A stretch of 64,000 nt of DNA from Cryptomeria japonica (GCF_030272615.1 NC_081405.1:476741508-476805507); one strand, 5' to 3'; counted from the first letter of the stretch, positions 53,306-64,000 are shown. The notes: generated by a model not told the origin, from the letters alone. Numbers and translations: made by a program.

Positions 53306-55034
53306 CATTAATGGCTATTATGTTGCTCATCATTATGTGACATTGGTAGCTCATTTATTGGGGGCTCATTGTCATTCATGATGGTACAATTTCAAGTGCA
53401 ATCATATTTTTGAAGCAACATAATAGCCTAATTTTTCTATGTTATCTCTTGTTCCTATGGGGTAATAATGTGGAAATATTGATCATCTTTTCTTTAGAAT
53501 CCTCTTTTCCTAGATATGGGAGAAGATGTGTATTCTCTTTCTTATCCTACCCACTTCTTGTGAGAAGCATTTTACATACACTAATGTCTTGCTTGCATGA
53601 ACTCATGTGAGTATGTAGTACATTTTGCTTATGTCTAAATCTCTCCCTAGAAGATTGTGTAAGTCTTTCTCATTGTCCTTATCCTTGGGAGGCAATGATT
53701 TTTCCTTTTTTTTTAATCTAAGGATCCACTTTTTCCTATTTCGTGGATGGTGTGAACTTTATTACTTGATGTTATTTCTTGTATGCATTTGTTGTTGTTT
53801 GTTCAGGGATTCTCTCTTACAAGAGGTGTAAGTCCTTGACTACAACCTCTTTTGCACTTGGTAAAATACATCCATAATGAATTCACTCTCCCAATTGGGT
53901 TAAAAAGAGCGTCATCCTTCATTATGAATCACTTTCACCTCGCAAAAGAAGGAAGTATTGCATTCTTATTCTCTTCTTTGTCTTATTCTAGAAGATGTTT
54001 CCTCTCGGGGATAGGTGTCTTTTGTACAAAGATCTCTTCTCCTCTAAGGATCTCCTTTACACATACTACAAGATATCCCTTTTTCAACTATCTTATCCTT
54101 GCTTAAAGAGTGCAAAATTCTCTTGCTTGGATCTATGACATTGTTGCATTTTTGGGGTATCTTCTTTTGTGATGAAGGTAGGTATCCTTGTTCTACTTTG
54201 CTTATGACATAAACATTACACTTTTTGAGCAATGGGTCATTCTCGGAACCAGAGCACAGACTCTTAGAGCGAGATGTCATGCTTTTGTACTATACATATA
54301 CAGGTTGTAGCATACTCGGGCATAGACTCCTATGAGGTGCTTCTAACCTCACTTACACACACATGCACGAGGTTGAGTGGAACTAGCGGCATAAGGATAG
54401 ACTTTCTCACTCTCCTCCCTTACATGGATCACCTAGACAAACTCTAGGGGCTAGTTTTCCTTGTCCTTTTTCCCATGGATCACCTAGACAAGATCTAGGG
54501 GCGAGAAGTCCATGTTTTCTCTCTCACTATTCTTCTCATGGATCACCAATGTGTGTATTCATGATTTTTTCCTTTCTTTTCTTCTCTTTGCATTTTGTTT
54601 CCATTTACATCCTTCATCTTGTGTTAGAGAACTCTCAAATCCTCACACTCTTTGTTGTGTTGGAATTGAGATTTAGTCCTCTTTCTTACCAAATGATTCT
54701 CCATTAGTTTGTGATCTCTTCTTGTGAGCATTTGTCATCAATATTCTTTAACAATTCGAAGTGGTAAACATGATACCCTGTTTCAACTCACTAAAATTAG
54801 CAAGCCGAAATAGGGGGGGGCATATAGCTACCCTCGAATTTTCATCACCTTCCTTAGTAAGCATTAGGTGATTTTGTGATCTAACATGTGTTTTGTAGGG
54901 TGCGGTTCCTAACTATGTATTGCAGATACCGCTAGGGGCTTCGTTCGACAGACTTATGGATATATCCTTTTTCAAATAATGTTTAATTTTCTGTACTTTA
55001 GCTTGCATATGCACGTAGTGTTCATATGACCGCT
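53306..55034. other. Element C 3' noncoding region (replaces pol)
   Basis: T-rich sequence with no conserved ORF. It includes two copies of CATGGATCACCTAGACAA with CTAGGGGC (about 54424-54510). An inner purine run, AAATAGGGGGGGG, lies at 54808-54820, about 230 bases before the true PPT. Small ORFs (53410-54280) lack motifs. Confidence 0.55.
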
Positions 55035-55044
55035 AAAGTGGGGG
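55035..55044 (+). other. Element C polypurine tract
   Basis: AAAGTGGGGG lies five bases before the 3' LTR start (TGTAGCATCG at 55050). Confidence 0.75.
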
Positions 55045-55049
55045 CTAAA

Positions 55050-56721
55050 TGTAGCATCGTAAATTGTACGCACTTGCTAGGGTGGTACAATTTCACACCT
55101 AGTTTAGCACCCGCCTTGGCGCATTTTGCATTTTGCATTGCATTTCCCCTTTATCACTTAATTAATTAAATTAATTAGGTCTAAGGTTCTATTTTATCAT
55201 CTCCCATATCATAAAGTCGGGCCCTTTCATTAAAATGTGCCCCTTTTCATGTTATTCCTCCAATACATCATCTAATCAAAAACCCTAATTAGGTCCTATT
55301 TTGAACTTGGGGGCTTGATTTCGGGGGTCAAAACATCTTGAAATCAGCTGTAACTTCGGAATTCGCTCTAAAATCATCATATCCGACGGCCCTGAAAATT
55401 TGGTAAAAAGTTGTCGGGACCATGGCGCCCGGTGTGCACATGGTCCCAGACATTTTTCCCAAAATTTTAGGAGCACGATCCAATCATAAAATAAAGCTTA
55501 ACCCCAAGAAATTGGTGGGAGATTCAATCTCTAGGTCGACCAAAAGTTGAAATTAAGACCTAGGGTTTCATATATAAGAGCTCTCTTTCTTCATTTGAAA
55601 GGGGACGAATTTTGGTTTCAAGGACCTTCTATGCAGCGAAAGAGCAGATCTTTGAAGACTTCAACAACATTCAACATCCATCCATCAAGCATCTATCAAT
55701 TTCCTTCATCCATTTAGGGCTTTGAAGGCATTGAAGAACAATAAGGGATCATCGACTGAAGATTGGCTTGTACCCCTCCCTTGGGGTTGGGTATGATTTC
55801 ATGTTGTTTTCATGTCTTTGCATAAGCCTCATTATATCACTTGTATTCATGCTTTAGATCTCTTTACATCTTGATTTGGAGCATTTACATTATCATTTAC
55901 AAGCAATTAGGATTTACTTTCTAGGTTGCTCTAGTTTGCTTACTTGCATTTTAGGATCTTGCACACACACAAGGTCTGCACACACACTACTTTTACAATA
56001 CAACTTGGCTATTCGTGGAGGTGGAAATCACCAAACTGGGGGTTTGACTAAGGCAAAACCCTATATAGCCGCCTACAACCCTTTTCAGATATAAGTGCAA
56101 ATTTCTGAATTCGAAGGACGCCGCAAGTTGCAGATCCGACGTAAGGAGACTGAGACGGGACAACACACCAAATTGGAGAGAAAAAGACCAGGACAGGGGC
56201 GTGGGGCACCCTGGTCCTTCCAGAACATAGGCACTGGGTGCCTTGGTCCCTGGGACAGGGGCGCTGGGCACCCTGGTCCTTCTGTCAGACAGTAAATTTC
56301 AGCATTTCCGACAGCCTTTCAGGTTGCAAAACAGCAGTTTCAGGAGCAGTTTCAGGTGCAGAATCCGGACAGTGGCACCCGCACCCCCATCCTAAACATT
56401 TCCACTCAAATTTTAACCCCAGGTACACATCTGCATTCCCCTTTTATCCTTGTGTTTACAGCTTTTCATCACTTAATCTCAATCTTGCAATTTTGTTACT
56501 AGTTCATACTTGCACTCTAGGGCTAGTAGTTGAACTTGCATCATTCTATCTATGATTTGCAACAAAGGAAGAGAAATCCTAATAGGTAGCCCGTGGCTCT
56601 CTCTTCCACAAGAAGAAGTAGCCAATTGTGTGATACCTCTAGGCTCTTTCGTATTCCACAAGTGTGTGATTGAAAGTGAGATTAGGGCATGTTAGCCTAG
56701 TCTCGCTTTTTCCCCTACACA
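55050..56721 (+). repeat. Element C 3' LTR
   Basis: 1672 bases, TGTAGCATCG to CCCCTACACA. It is longer than the 5' copy, mainly through an extra GC-rich unit (three at about 56188-56285) and a short duplication around CAGTTTCAGG-GCAGTTTCAGG (about 56334-56357). Confidence 0.93.
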
Positions 56722-56726
56722 ATTTG

Positions 56727-57556
56727 TTAAAACCCTAATTTTCAAAAATCATCTTGAACTTGTGCAAAAAAATGGATTTCCATTTAATTTTCAGATCTGT
56801 GATTGTTCTCAGATTTGTCTTCATTCCTACAATTCAGATTTTCAATTTCCCCCCTTTCTCACAAAATTCAAATTTTAAAATTGAGTGATTAGGTCATAAA
56901 ACCCTAATTTTCAAAATTAATTGGATTTTGTGCAAATTTCAAATCAATTTCATTCCAATTAAGATTTCTAAGCATTTTCCAAGGTGTCCCTATCCATTAG
57001 GTTTGACCTTTTTCAAATTTGCAATTCCTTTTTTTCTTCAAAACCCTAATAGGGTCCTATTTTCACATTTGTACCCTCATTTCGCCCATCTAGAGATTTT
57101 AAAATTCATCATTTTTGGAGGGGTTAGCTTTAAAATAATCATAATATCCATCCTTGAAAATTTCAAAAAAAGTTGGTCGGACCATGTGCGTTCCCACGAT
57201 GGTCCTCGGTTTTTTTCTCGAAATTTTGGGAGAATGTTATGACTGTATTTAATAGCCTAAATCCAGAAGATTAGCTTATTTTATCAATTTTTGATCCCTC
57301 TAGAATTAGAAATACCTTCAAAATTCAACATTTCAAATTTCAAGAAAATTTTTAAAGTTAAAAGGTTAATTATAGTCTACCCTGATTTTAAAAATTCTGA
57401 TTTTAAAATTTCAATTTCCTTTCATTTTTTGAAATTGTGTCATCCTCTTCCCCCAACAAAATTCAAATTGTGTAATCATTATTTTTTTAAAATTTTGCAT
57501 TAATCAATTTTGTAACTTTGTTCCAAAATTCAAAATTCAAACATTCCCTCTAGTGC
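56727..57556. other. Element F leader, right part
   Basis: AT-rich untranslated sequence with repeated AAAACCCTAATTTTCAAAA words (56728, 56898). Weak similarity to the A/C LTR region around AAACCCTAATAGGGTCCTATTTT (57044) suggests an older relationship. No gene. Confidence 0.5.
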
Positions 57557-58585
57557 ATGAGTTTTATCACTATTAGTCCTACCTATCCTATCCCTGTTAG
57601 ATGGAGCATTACAATTAATGCTTCCCAAGGTTTAATTACTAAGGAGATGGAGCCTAATTTGGGTGACTTCTTTAATGAGGATCATTCTAATTCTTCCCAT
57701 CCTAATCATGTTCCTATTCACCCCATTAATGAATCCCATGATGAAGAAGATGCTTTAACTAGGGTCTCTATAGATCAACTTTCCACATTGGACAATCAAT
57801 TTGATAACTTTCAACAATGGATGTCCCAAGAATACCCTAATAGTGAAGCTCTTCCATTGATTGAAGGCCTTAAGTGCATGATTCAAAGTGATAAGAATGG
57901 AATTGATATATTGTGTAGCATTTCATATATTGTTGATTCTAATGTCATGCCTATCAAGAGTTGTGCCAAAACCCTAGGTTATTCACAACCTCCAACACAA
58001 GTCAATCCTTCTATTCCTTTGACTACTCTTATAACTATTATTCCTAATTTAACCTCCAACATCATGGCTACTTAACCTATAAATATCGTTCCTACAACCA
58101 TTGGTCATGGGGGAAATCCCTCTTCTTTATTTAATCCTCCATCTTTACCTATGTCTTCCATGAGTGTTCCTATTATTCCTCAACCAATCAGTGTGACACA
58201 AGGAGGTAATTCCTTCAACAACTTTATTCCTCCTTTGAGTGTCCCTTTTCCTACCCAATCATCACCTATTCCTACTTATCATAATGTCCCACCACCTTAA
58301 TCTTAGGCCATGCCTTCTTTCAATAACATCACACCATCTTCTTAATCACCTATGTCTAACATCCATTCTTCTACTGAAATGACAATTAACAATCTTGTCC
58401 AAACCGTGTCTTCCTTACAACAACAAATTGCTTCTATGAGTCAATCCAAGCTGTGTGCCCACATTTGATGTTGTGAGCCCACTTTCACTTGATATTGTTA
58501 GAGTTGTGCCACCTAAACATGTTGAGATCCCTCAATTGGAACTCTATAATGGAAATGTGATCCTCTTATGCATGTCAAAACATTT
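57557..58585 (+). pseudogene. gag: Element F gag, N-terminal part
   Basis: ATG at 57557 opens 172 codons (acidic, Asn/Ser/His-rich), a stop at 58073-58075, and the same frame then continues (Pro/Ser-rich, TPSS and QTVSSLQQQIASMS coiled-coil-like) with more stops. Near 58495-58580, in a shifted frame, is the start of the retrotrans_gag capsid (VEIPQLELYNGN, DPLMHVKTF), where copia E interrupts it. This is the gag layout that A and C lack. Confidence 0.68.
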
Positions 58586-59060
58586 TGTTGGTGTAATTAA
58601 TTATTCATGTTGGATATTATTACACCTTACTTAAGTTTACTTAGGATAATGCATTTCATAGTAGTTTGGGTATGAGACACTTGAGTGTTTTTTCCACATT
58701 TGAATAGTGCACGTGTAGGATAATTTCCACCTTTATGGTGTGATCTTGTTACTACTCTATCTTATCCACTTATTGTGGAGTGATAATTCCACCTTCGATG
58801 GGTGATCCATCTCATGTGGAATATTGTATTGTTTCTCCTACCTACCAAACCTATTTACTTCCTACCCTTGTTTCTTATTGAGCCACATGTCATGTTTGTG
58901 TGCTCACATATCCATATAGCCTTGCCTATATATGCAGGCTTTTATTCATTGTATGAACAACTATTGATCTATTGATGAGAATACAGTTTATTCTTGTCCT
59001 ATCTTTTGTCTCTCTATTTTGTACATTTCATTGTGCTCTTGATCTTGGAAAAATATCACA
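58586..59060 (+). repeat. Copia element E 5' LTR
   Basis: 475 bases, TGTTGGTGTAATTAATTATT to AAATATCACA, immediately followed by the initiator-Met PBS. TATA-like CTATATATGC is near 58928. The 3' LTR is not in the window. Confidence 0.8.
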
Positions 59061-59073
59061 TGGTATCAGAGCC
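59061..59073 (+). other. Element E primer binding site (initiator tRNA-Met type)
   Basis: TGGTATCAGAGCC starts right after the LTR's final CA. Confidence 0.88.
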
Positions 59074-60311
59074 ATTAGAGCGTCATTGATTTGTCTTTTA
59101 GAGGCATAATTACGGCATCAAGAGGTAGATCTGAGGAGCAGCATCTTTTGGAGGCATCCTAGACTAGATTTGACATCACCATTGCGTCCGAGTGGCCGTT
59201 TTCATGAATTTTGACTATAAATTCACCTATATTGGGTGAAAGTCAAATTTTAGTCTTGTAGGAAAAAAATTGCCCAATTTGGGTAGGTACAGTATGAATT
59301 TTTGAAAAAAAAAAAAATTCAATCTGCGGAATTTTTTTTAATTAAAATTAAAAAAAAAAAAAAAAAAAAAGGAATTGTTATTTGTATTATATGGGGGGAG
59401 TGTTGCTTTTCCCCACCACTCGTACACTGCATTAATTGTTGCAAGGGCTCTATCCACTACCACCACTATAGACTGTACTTCCTGTCGGCAACCCTTGGTT
59501 CCCTCGCCAGCCCAAAACCCTTTCCCGGTAGCTGCCTTCATCTGCCGGTGACTTGCACGATGCTCAGCCATCGAGATGGTCGACCACCACCACCGTCTAT
59601 CCTCCTTACTCGGACCCCACCACGTCCCTTGCCTTACGACATCCACAGAGGTCCCAATCATCATCTCACCGCCGACTGTTGTACTTCCCAACGACGTCGT
59701 GCTTCCAGTCTCCTTTAGCCATCACAGTCCTCTCGCCGTCAGTGTCACTTTTGGGCCCCGTCTTCCCGACCACATTTCATGCTTCCACGCGGGCACGTGG
59801 ACATCGCCACATAGTCACCTCTTGGGTGCCACATTAGTATCAACTGCCTAGTCAGCCCTTTGACATGTCACTCGACCGTACAGATCCCAGTCACTACCAC
59901 GCCATCATAGTACAAACAACCACACAAAATTGTTGACGTCATCATCCATACTGCTAACATCATCAGAAGGCAGAGGAGTGATGTTTTTGGTGATGGCCAT
60001 ACATCCATCAAATTTAACCTCATGTTTATCTGACGTCAACATTTTTTTGAAAATTTGGCAGGCCCCCTTCGTTGAGCTTTTAAGTTTTGCAGTTCAACTT
60101 TGGAAGGCCATATCTTGCTCATTTTTTCTCCCTTTTTGGTGCAATGTTTTTTGAAGTGGGCTAATTTTTTGTTTACTTTCTCGTAGTGGAATTATTTTCT
60201 GATTTTGAAGGACAATTTTTTCAAAAATTCTAGTTTATGGTGACTATACTTGTCTAATCCTCATTTTTTATAACTTTCGGGACTCCGTTTGGGCTCATAC
60301 AAACTCCTTTT

Positions 60312-61087
60312 TGTTGGTATTTTGGTATGGTTTTGTCATTGATGTCAACACCTACTAAACTCTTATCAACTTCCGCACTTAGGAGAATCAACAACATTCA
60401 CCGGCAAGCAAGTGGCTTATGCATAGTCATCGGTATCTGGTACACTGATAAGATATAATGATCATCGACACTTGGAATGATATGGAAAACATATGGTTAT
60501 GTCGAAGACATTGTTTGGACATCTTGTCATGGAGTTTTGGTCATTGATATATTCATAGTTGCATATTTGCTATTACCAGCAAATAGGTCTAGGGTTACAC
60601 CGACAGGTTTATCTTTTCCAGATCAACATGGCACACTATGGAGATGATTAATTATTGTTGTAAATACATTAAGTTGACATGTTCAATCGGTTATTGTATC
60701 AGATATTATATTGTTTGTAAAATGTTTTTATTGTAATATCTTGTAGAGCCGACCTACTAAAATTGGTCTTAGGTTATGGTATAAATGTAAGATCTTATTT
60801 GTAAGATCAAATGTGGAATGCAAAAAAGGATTGTGTGAAGGTATATGTGAGAATAAGTAGAGCTATACACGCAGACATCATTTGAAGATTGAAGGAGGGT
60901 TTTGTGAAGACAATTAGAACTACACTGGTACTGAATCCAACATATGAAGATGCTATTTTATGCAGTACATTCTTATTGGATTTAACCATCGAATGTAGTC
61001 AGTGTGACTCCCATTTTGTGATTGAGCACTGAGCTCTACACGGTTGGTCTTTTTGCATGTGCAAACCCCATTTAAGTACACCTACTA
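60312..61087 (+). repeat. D' 5' LTR, truncated
   Basis: Starts TGTTGGTATTTTGGTATGG. It is collinear with the inverse of D's LTRs up to TAAGTACACCTACTAT, where it joins RNase H codons. About the last 280 bases of the LTR are missing. Confidence 0.86.
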
Positions 61088-61091
61088 TGGA

Positions 61092-61276
61092 AAATCAAAC
61101 ATGTTTCTATCAAACTAAATTTTCTAAGGGAAAATGTTGAAGCAAAGAAGATAAAACTGGTTTATGTGAATACTAAAGAACATATTGCAAATATTTTCAC
61201 TAAACCTTTACCTAAGGAGACTTTTGAATATCTTAGAGATCAGCTTGGAGTCATACCACCACTAGTAGAGACTTAG
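61092..61276 (+). pseudogene. pol (rnh): D' RNase H C-terminal remnant
   Basis: After a short shifted stretch (KHVSIKLNF), the frame from 61136 reads VEAKKIKLVYVNTKEHIA, then IFTKPLPKETFEYLRDQ, ending at TAG 61274-61276. This is the conserved C-terminus of copia Pol and is all that remains of coding sequence. Confidence 0.85.
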
Positions 61277-61662
61277 ACAGTTGATGATTGTCATCAACCA
61301 GCAAAATTAACAGAGAAATCTTTATTCTGGTCCTTGATGAGAAGCTACTTCTCAGGGGGAGTAGTTGGTATATTGAATTGATTGGTATTTTGTATATGAA
61401 CTTGGTTTTATTGTAACTTTGGCATTTGATGTCAAAGGGGGAGAGATTAGTATGGAAAAACTTTGAAAAACACAAGGAAAACACATGTTGCTCCCAGGGG
61501 GAGAGATTCTTGTTCAGGAGAGGTTATTACTCTCTGTATCTATATTTTGACATCTGTTTATGATCTTTTTGGAGATTGTTGGTTTTTGGTACTTGGCATT
61601 TCTATGTTGGCACTTTAATGGTTTTTCCATCTTGTGTTGCCATCAATTCCAAAGGGGGAGAT

Positions 61663-62358
61663 TGTTGGTATTTTGGTATGGTTTTGTCATTGATGTCAAC
61701 ACCTACTAAACTCTTATCAACTCTAGCACTTTGGAGAATCAACAACATTCACCAGCAAGCAAGTGACTCATGCACAGTCACTGGTATCTGGTACACCAAT
61801 AAGATATAATGATTACCAACACTTCGAATGATATGGAAAACACATGGTTATGTCGAAGACATCGTTTGGACATCTTGTCTTGGAGTTTTGTTCATTGATA
61901 TATTCATTGTTGCATATTTGTTGTTACCAACAAATAGGTCTAGGGTTACTGGCAGGTTTATCTTTTCCAGATCAACATGGCACGCTATGGAGATGATTAA
62001 TTATTGTGGTAAATGCATTAAGCCAACATGTTCAATTGGTTATTGCATCGGATATTATATTGTTTGTAAAATGTTTTTATTGTAATATCTTGTAGAGCCG
62101 ACCTACTAAAATTGGTCTTAGGTTATGGTATAAATCTAAGATCTTATTTGTAAGATCAAATGTGGAATGCAAAAAAGGATTGTGTTAAGGTATATGCAAG
62201 AATAAGAAGAGCTATACAGGTAGACATCATTTGAAGATTGAAGGAGGGTTTTTGTGAAGACAATTAGAACTACACCGGTATTGAATCCAACATATGAAGA
62301 TGCTATTTTATGCAGCACATTCTTATTGGATTTAACCATCCAGTTGTAGTCAGTGTGA
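61663..62358 (+). repeat. D' 3' LTR, truncated
   Basis: Starts TGTTGGTATTTTGG right after the PPT. It matches the D LTR up to GTAGTCAGTGTGA. The next bases repeat an inner LTR segment (AGGAGGGTTTTTGT) before K begins, so the junction is rearranged. Confidence 0.82.
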
Positions 62359-62389
62359 AGGAGGGTTTTTGTCAAGGCAATTCACCAAG

Positions 62390-63070
62390 CATTGACATCT
62401 CAAATTCTCACTCCATCTGATCAACAAACTCTTTGTAGAGAGTATCCTTGTTTCCTCCAAAGATGATGTCATCTACATACACAACCACAATAATCATGTG
62501 ATTATCATCTTTCCTTATGTATAAATTCTTGTCCGCATTTCCTTTTTTGAATCCTTACTCCTTCAGATACTAATCTAATCTTGAGTACCATGCTCTAGGA
62601 CCTTGCTTCAAACCATATAGAGCCTTCTTTAACTGACACACAAATGTCTCATCATCATGCAGCAAAAATCCTTCCGGTTGCTCCATGTATACTTCTTCTT
62701 CCAAATTTCCATTTAGAAAAGCAGATTTTACATCCATTTGGTATACCTTATAGCCCTTGTAGGTAGAGTAAGCTAGAAACATCCTAATTGCTTCTAATCT
62801 TGCCACCGGTTTAAATATTTCTTCAAAGTCAATCCCCTCTACTTGAGAGTATCATTTGCACACTAGTCTAGCAATCTCACCTTCTTCATTCATTTTGTTC
62901 CGGTAGACCCACTTTGTGCCAATGATGTTCTTGTCTTCCAGTCTAGGGACTAATTCCCAAATCTTGTTCTTCTCAATCTAGTACAATTATTCTTCCATGG
63001 CATCCATCCATTCTTGTCTCTTCCTAGCCTCATTTAAAGTTTTGGGTTCAACTTCAGTCATGAGGCATAG
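62390..63070 (-). pseudogene. pol (rt): Element K reverse transcriptase
   Basis: The open part (62570-62806) has [32 protein letters not shown] with the first catalytic Asp, and [16 protein letters not shown]. Flanking decayed pieces continue upstream (WELVPRLEDKNIIGTKWVY near 62930) and downstream ([12 protein letters not shown] near 62480, carrying the Asp pair). In-frame stops and a shift near 62570 break it, and the 3' end is missing. Confidence 0.83.
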
Positions 63071-63123
63071 GTTGACTTGTTCATCATTTTGGGCAAGATT
63101 TCTTCTAGTCTACACACCATTAC

Positions 63124-63990
63124 TCATTTCCAAAAAATTGTTCTTTTAGGTGATTCAGTTGTACCAAGGAAGATCCATTCATCACTCCTAGAGTCAAAAC
63201 TTCCCAAACCATCCATATCTTTCTTAATGAAGCACTCGCTTCCAAATACTTTGAAATATTTGACTGACGGCTTCCGGTCATACCATAACTCATAAGGTGT
63301 CATCTTGTTGTTTGTTCTTAATTGAAACCTATTCAAAGTGTATGCAACAGTATGCTAAACTTATTTCCAATAAGTATCCGACAGAATGACCTCATTCAAC
63401 ATGGTTTTGGCCATCTCCTTGACTATCTTGTTCTTCCTTTCTACCACACCATTTTGCTGTGGTGTTCTAGGAGTAGAGTATTGCCTTCTAATTCCATGTT
63501 TTTCATAATAATCTTCAAATTAATTTGGTGTGAACTCTCCACCCCTCTCTAGTCTTAGCCATTTTAATTTGTACCCACTTTCCTTTTCCACCATCTTCTG
63601 AAAGATCTTGAATCTTTCAAATGCTTGTGATTTATCTTGCAGAAAGGTGACCCATGTCATCCTTGAGTATTTATCAATGAAGAGCATAAAGTATCTTTCA
63701 CCGACAAGTTCTCTTGTTCTAGTTGGACCACACAGATTTGTATGCACAATTTTAAGTGGCTTTGAGGTGTTGTGCTCCTTTGTCCTAAAACTCACTTTTG
63801 TTTGCTTACCTTTTACACATTCATCACAAAATGTGTTTACCAGTTTGATGATGAGTGGAATATTCCTCACACACCCCTTTTTGCTTACTACAACTAAGTT
63901 ATCAAAATTTATGTGGCCTAATCTTCTGTGCCACAACCAACTTTCATCTACTTGTCCTAACATACATTGGGACTCATAGCATTCCTTCAA
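63124..63990 (-). pseudogene. pol (int): Element K integrase
   Basis: 63520-63990 has the zinc-binding region (LWHRRLGHINFDNL, CDECVKGKQ) and the core. The first catalytic Asp block reads VHTNLCGP (Asp to Asn) and the second reads RLERGGEF (Asp to Glu). Both acidic residues are therefore altered in addition to the stops between 63337 and 63519. 63124-63336 is the C-terminal block (MTPYELWYDRKPSVKYFKVF, DEWIFLGT). Confidence 0.83.
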
Positions 63991-64000
63991 ATCATAAACA

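Larger units (their letters stand above)
48124..56721 (+). mobile_element. Element C: complete non-autonomous relative of element A
   Basis: 8598 bases with LTRs 48124-49753 and 55050-56721, TSD ATTTG (48119-48123 and 56722-56726), PBS 49757-49774 and PPT 55035-55044. Its LTRs, PBS and protease/G-patch ORF match A, but RT, RNase H and integrase are absent. The G-patch frame is followed by a short tail and 1.7 kb of noncoding sequence. It also lacks a gag capsid. It is thus a non-autonomous member that would use enzymes from A-like elements. Confidence 0.93.
46616..58585 (+). mobile_element. Element F: Ty3/gypsy element, 5' part only, split by element C
   Basis: 5' LTR (46616 to about 47864), PBS (47870-47884), leader to 48123, then element C, then leader resuming at 56727 and gag (57557-58585), where copia E cuts it. 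The two halves are joined across C by C's ATTTG duplication. Pol and 3' LTR are not in the window. Bases 46611-46615 (GATTG) are the candidate TSD. Confidence 0.78.
58586..60311 (+). mobile_element. Element E: Ty1/copia 5' end (LTR, PBS, leader)
   Basis: Only the LTR, the PBS (59061-59073) and about 1.25 kb of leader are present before D' interrupts at 60312. There is no gag or pol. The leader has a long A run (59349-59370) and a GC-rich C/A-rich stretch (59440-59900). The ORFs found there on both strands (59302-59851) lack motifs and I do not call them genes. Confidence 0.72.
60312..62358 (+). mobile_element. Element D': internally deleted copia relative of D
   Basis: A partial 5' LTR (60312 to about 61087) is fused directly to the RNase H end (61092-61276). 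Then follow the 3' untranslated region with several GGGGGAGAG runs, the PPT AAAGGGGGAGAT (61651-61662) and a partial 3' LTR (61663 to about 62358). Gag, protease, integrase, RT and the rest of both LTRs are missing. It shares LTR start, PPT and coding end with D. Confidence 0.85.
62385..64000 (-). mobile_element. Element K: Ty1/copia remnant running off the window
   Basis: Minus-strand copia pol: integrase (63990-63124) then RT (63070-62390). The RT breaks off after MSMLGE at the D' junction, where RNase H and 3' LTR should follow. Sequence differs clearly from D (for example [12 protein letters not shown] against [12 protein letters not shown]), so it is another family. Confidence 0.82.

Noticed and set aside
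57557-58075. Stand-alone 172-codon gene
   Set aside because: Frame continues past the stop into a capsid-type segment, and it follows F's LTR, PBS and leader, so it is gag.
59302-59851. Overlapping GC-rich ORFs on both strands
   Set aside because: Low-complexity C/A-rich sequence keeps several frames open at once; no motif in any of them.

Overview
The window is nuclear DNA of a seed plant, most likely a gymnosperm such as a conifer. The reasons are AT-rich sequence, no intact single-copy gene, and nearly complete coverage by old, decayed, nested LTR retrotransposons. The organism call is inference; the retroelement content is read directly. Names A to K below are mine. || Layout, left to right. 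Element A (1-9409, minus, left end outside the window) is a Ty3/gypsy Tat-lineage element with protease/G-patch, RT, two RNase H regions and integrase, plus an antisense plant-mobile-domain (PMD) ORF downstream of pol. It sits inside element B (9410-44130, minus), a larger Tat-type element with gag, protease, RT, RNase H and integrase and its own antisense PMD ORF. B is broken by three more insertions. H (15383-25288) is a 3.2 kb unclassified insertion that itself carries a full-length Ty1/copia element, D (18421-25083, TSD GATCC). G (30400-40271, + strand, TSD CTGAG) is a full-length LTR element with one long unrecognised ORF and no pol. The third is a complete 333-bp TRIM (42395-42727, TSD TAAAC) whose LTRs contain a tRNA-like Pol III promoter module. 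B ends at its 5' LTR (43043-44130). || Right of B lies a decayed unrecognised ORF (44533-46581). Next comes element F (from 46616, +), a Ty3 element with 5' LTR, PBS and the start of gag. F is split by element C (48124-56721, +, TSD ATTTG), a complete non-autonomous relative of A with the same LTR family and the protease/G-patch ORF but no pol. F's gag is cut by copia element E (5' LTR 58586-59060). E's leader is cut by D' (60312-62358, +), an internally deleted relative of D. The window ends in minus-strand copia remnant K (62385-64000). || How the parts relate. A and C look like a pol-carrying and a pol-less member of one family; neither shows a capsid/nucleocapsid gag domain between PBS and protease, so both would need Gag in trans. 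B supplies the full Tat gene order. Primer sites differ: B fits tRNA-Lys; A, C and F fit tRNA-Trp (G a degenerate version); D, E and the TRIM fit initiator tRNA-Met. Most in-frame stops are ones that C-to-T transitions would produce. The strongest candidate for something undescribed is the TRIM with tRNA-like LTRs. Next are the gag-less A/C family, the antisense PMD genes, G's unknown ORF, and a noncoding motif shared by B and G.
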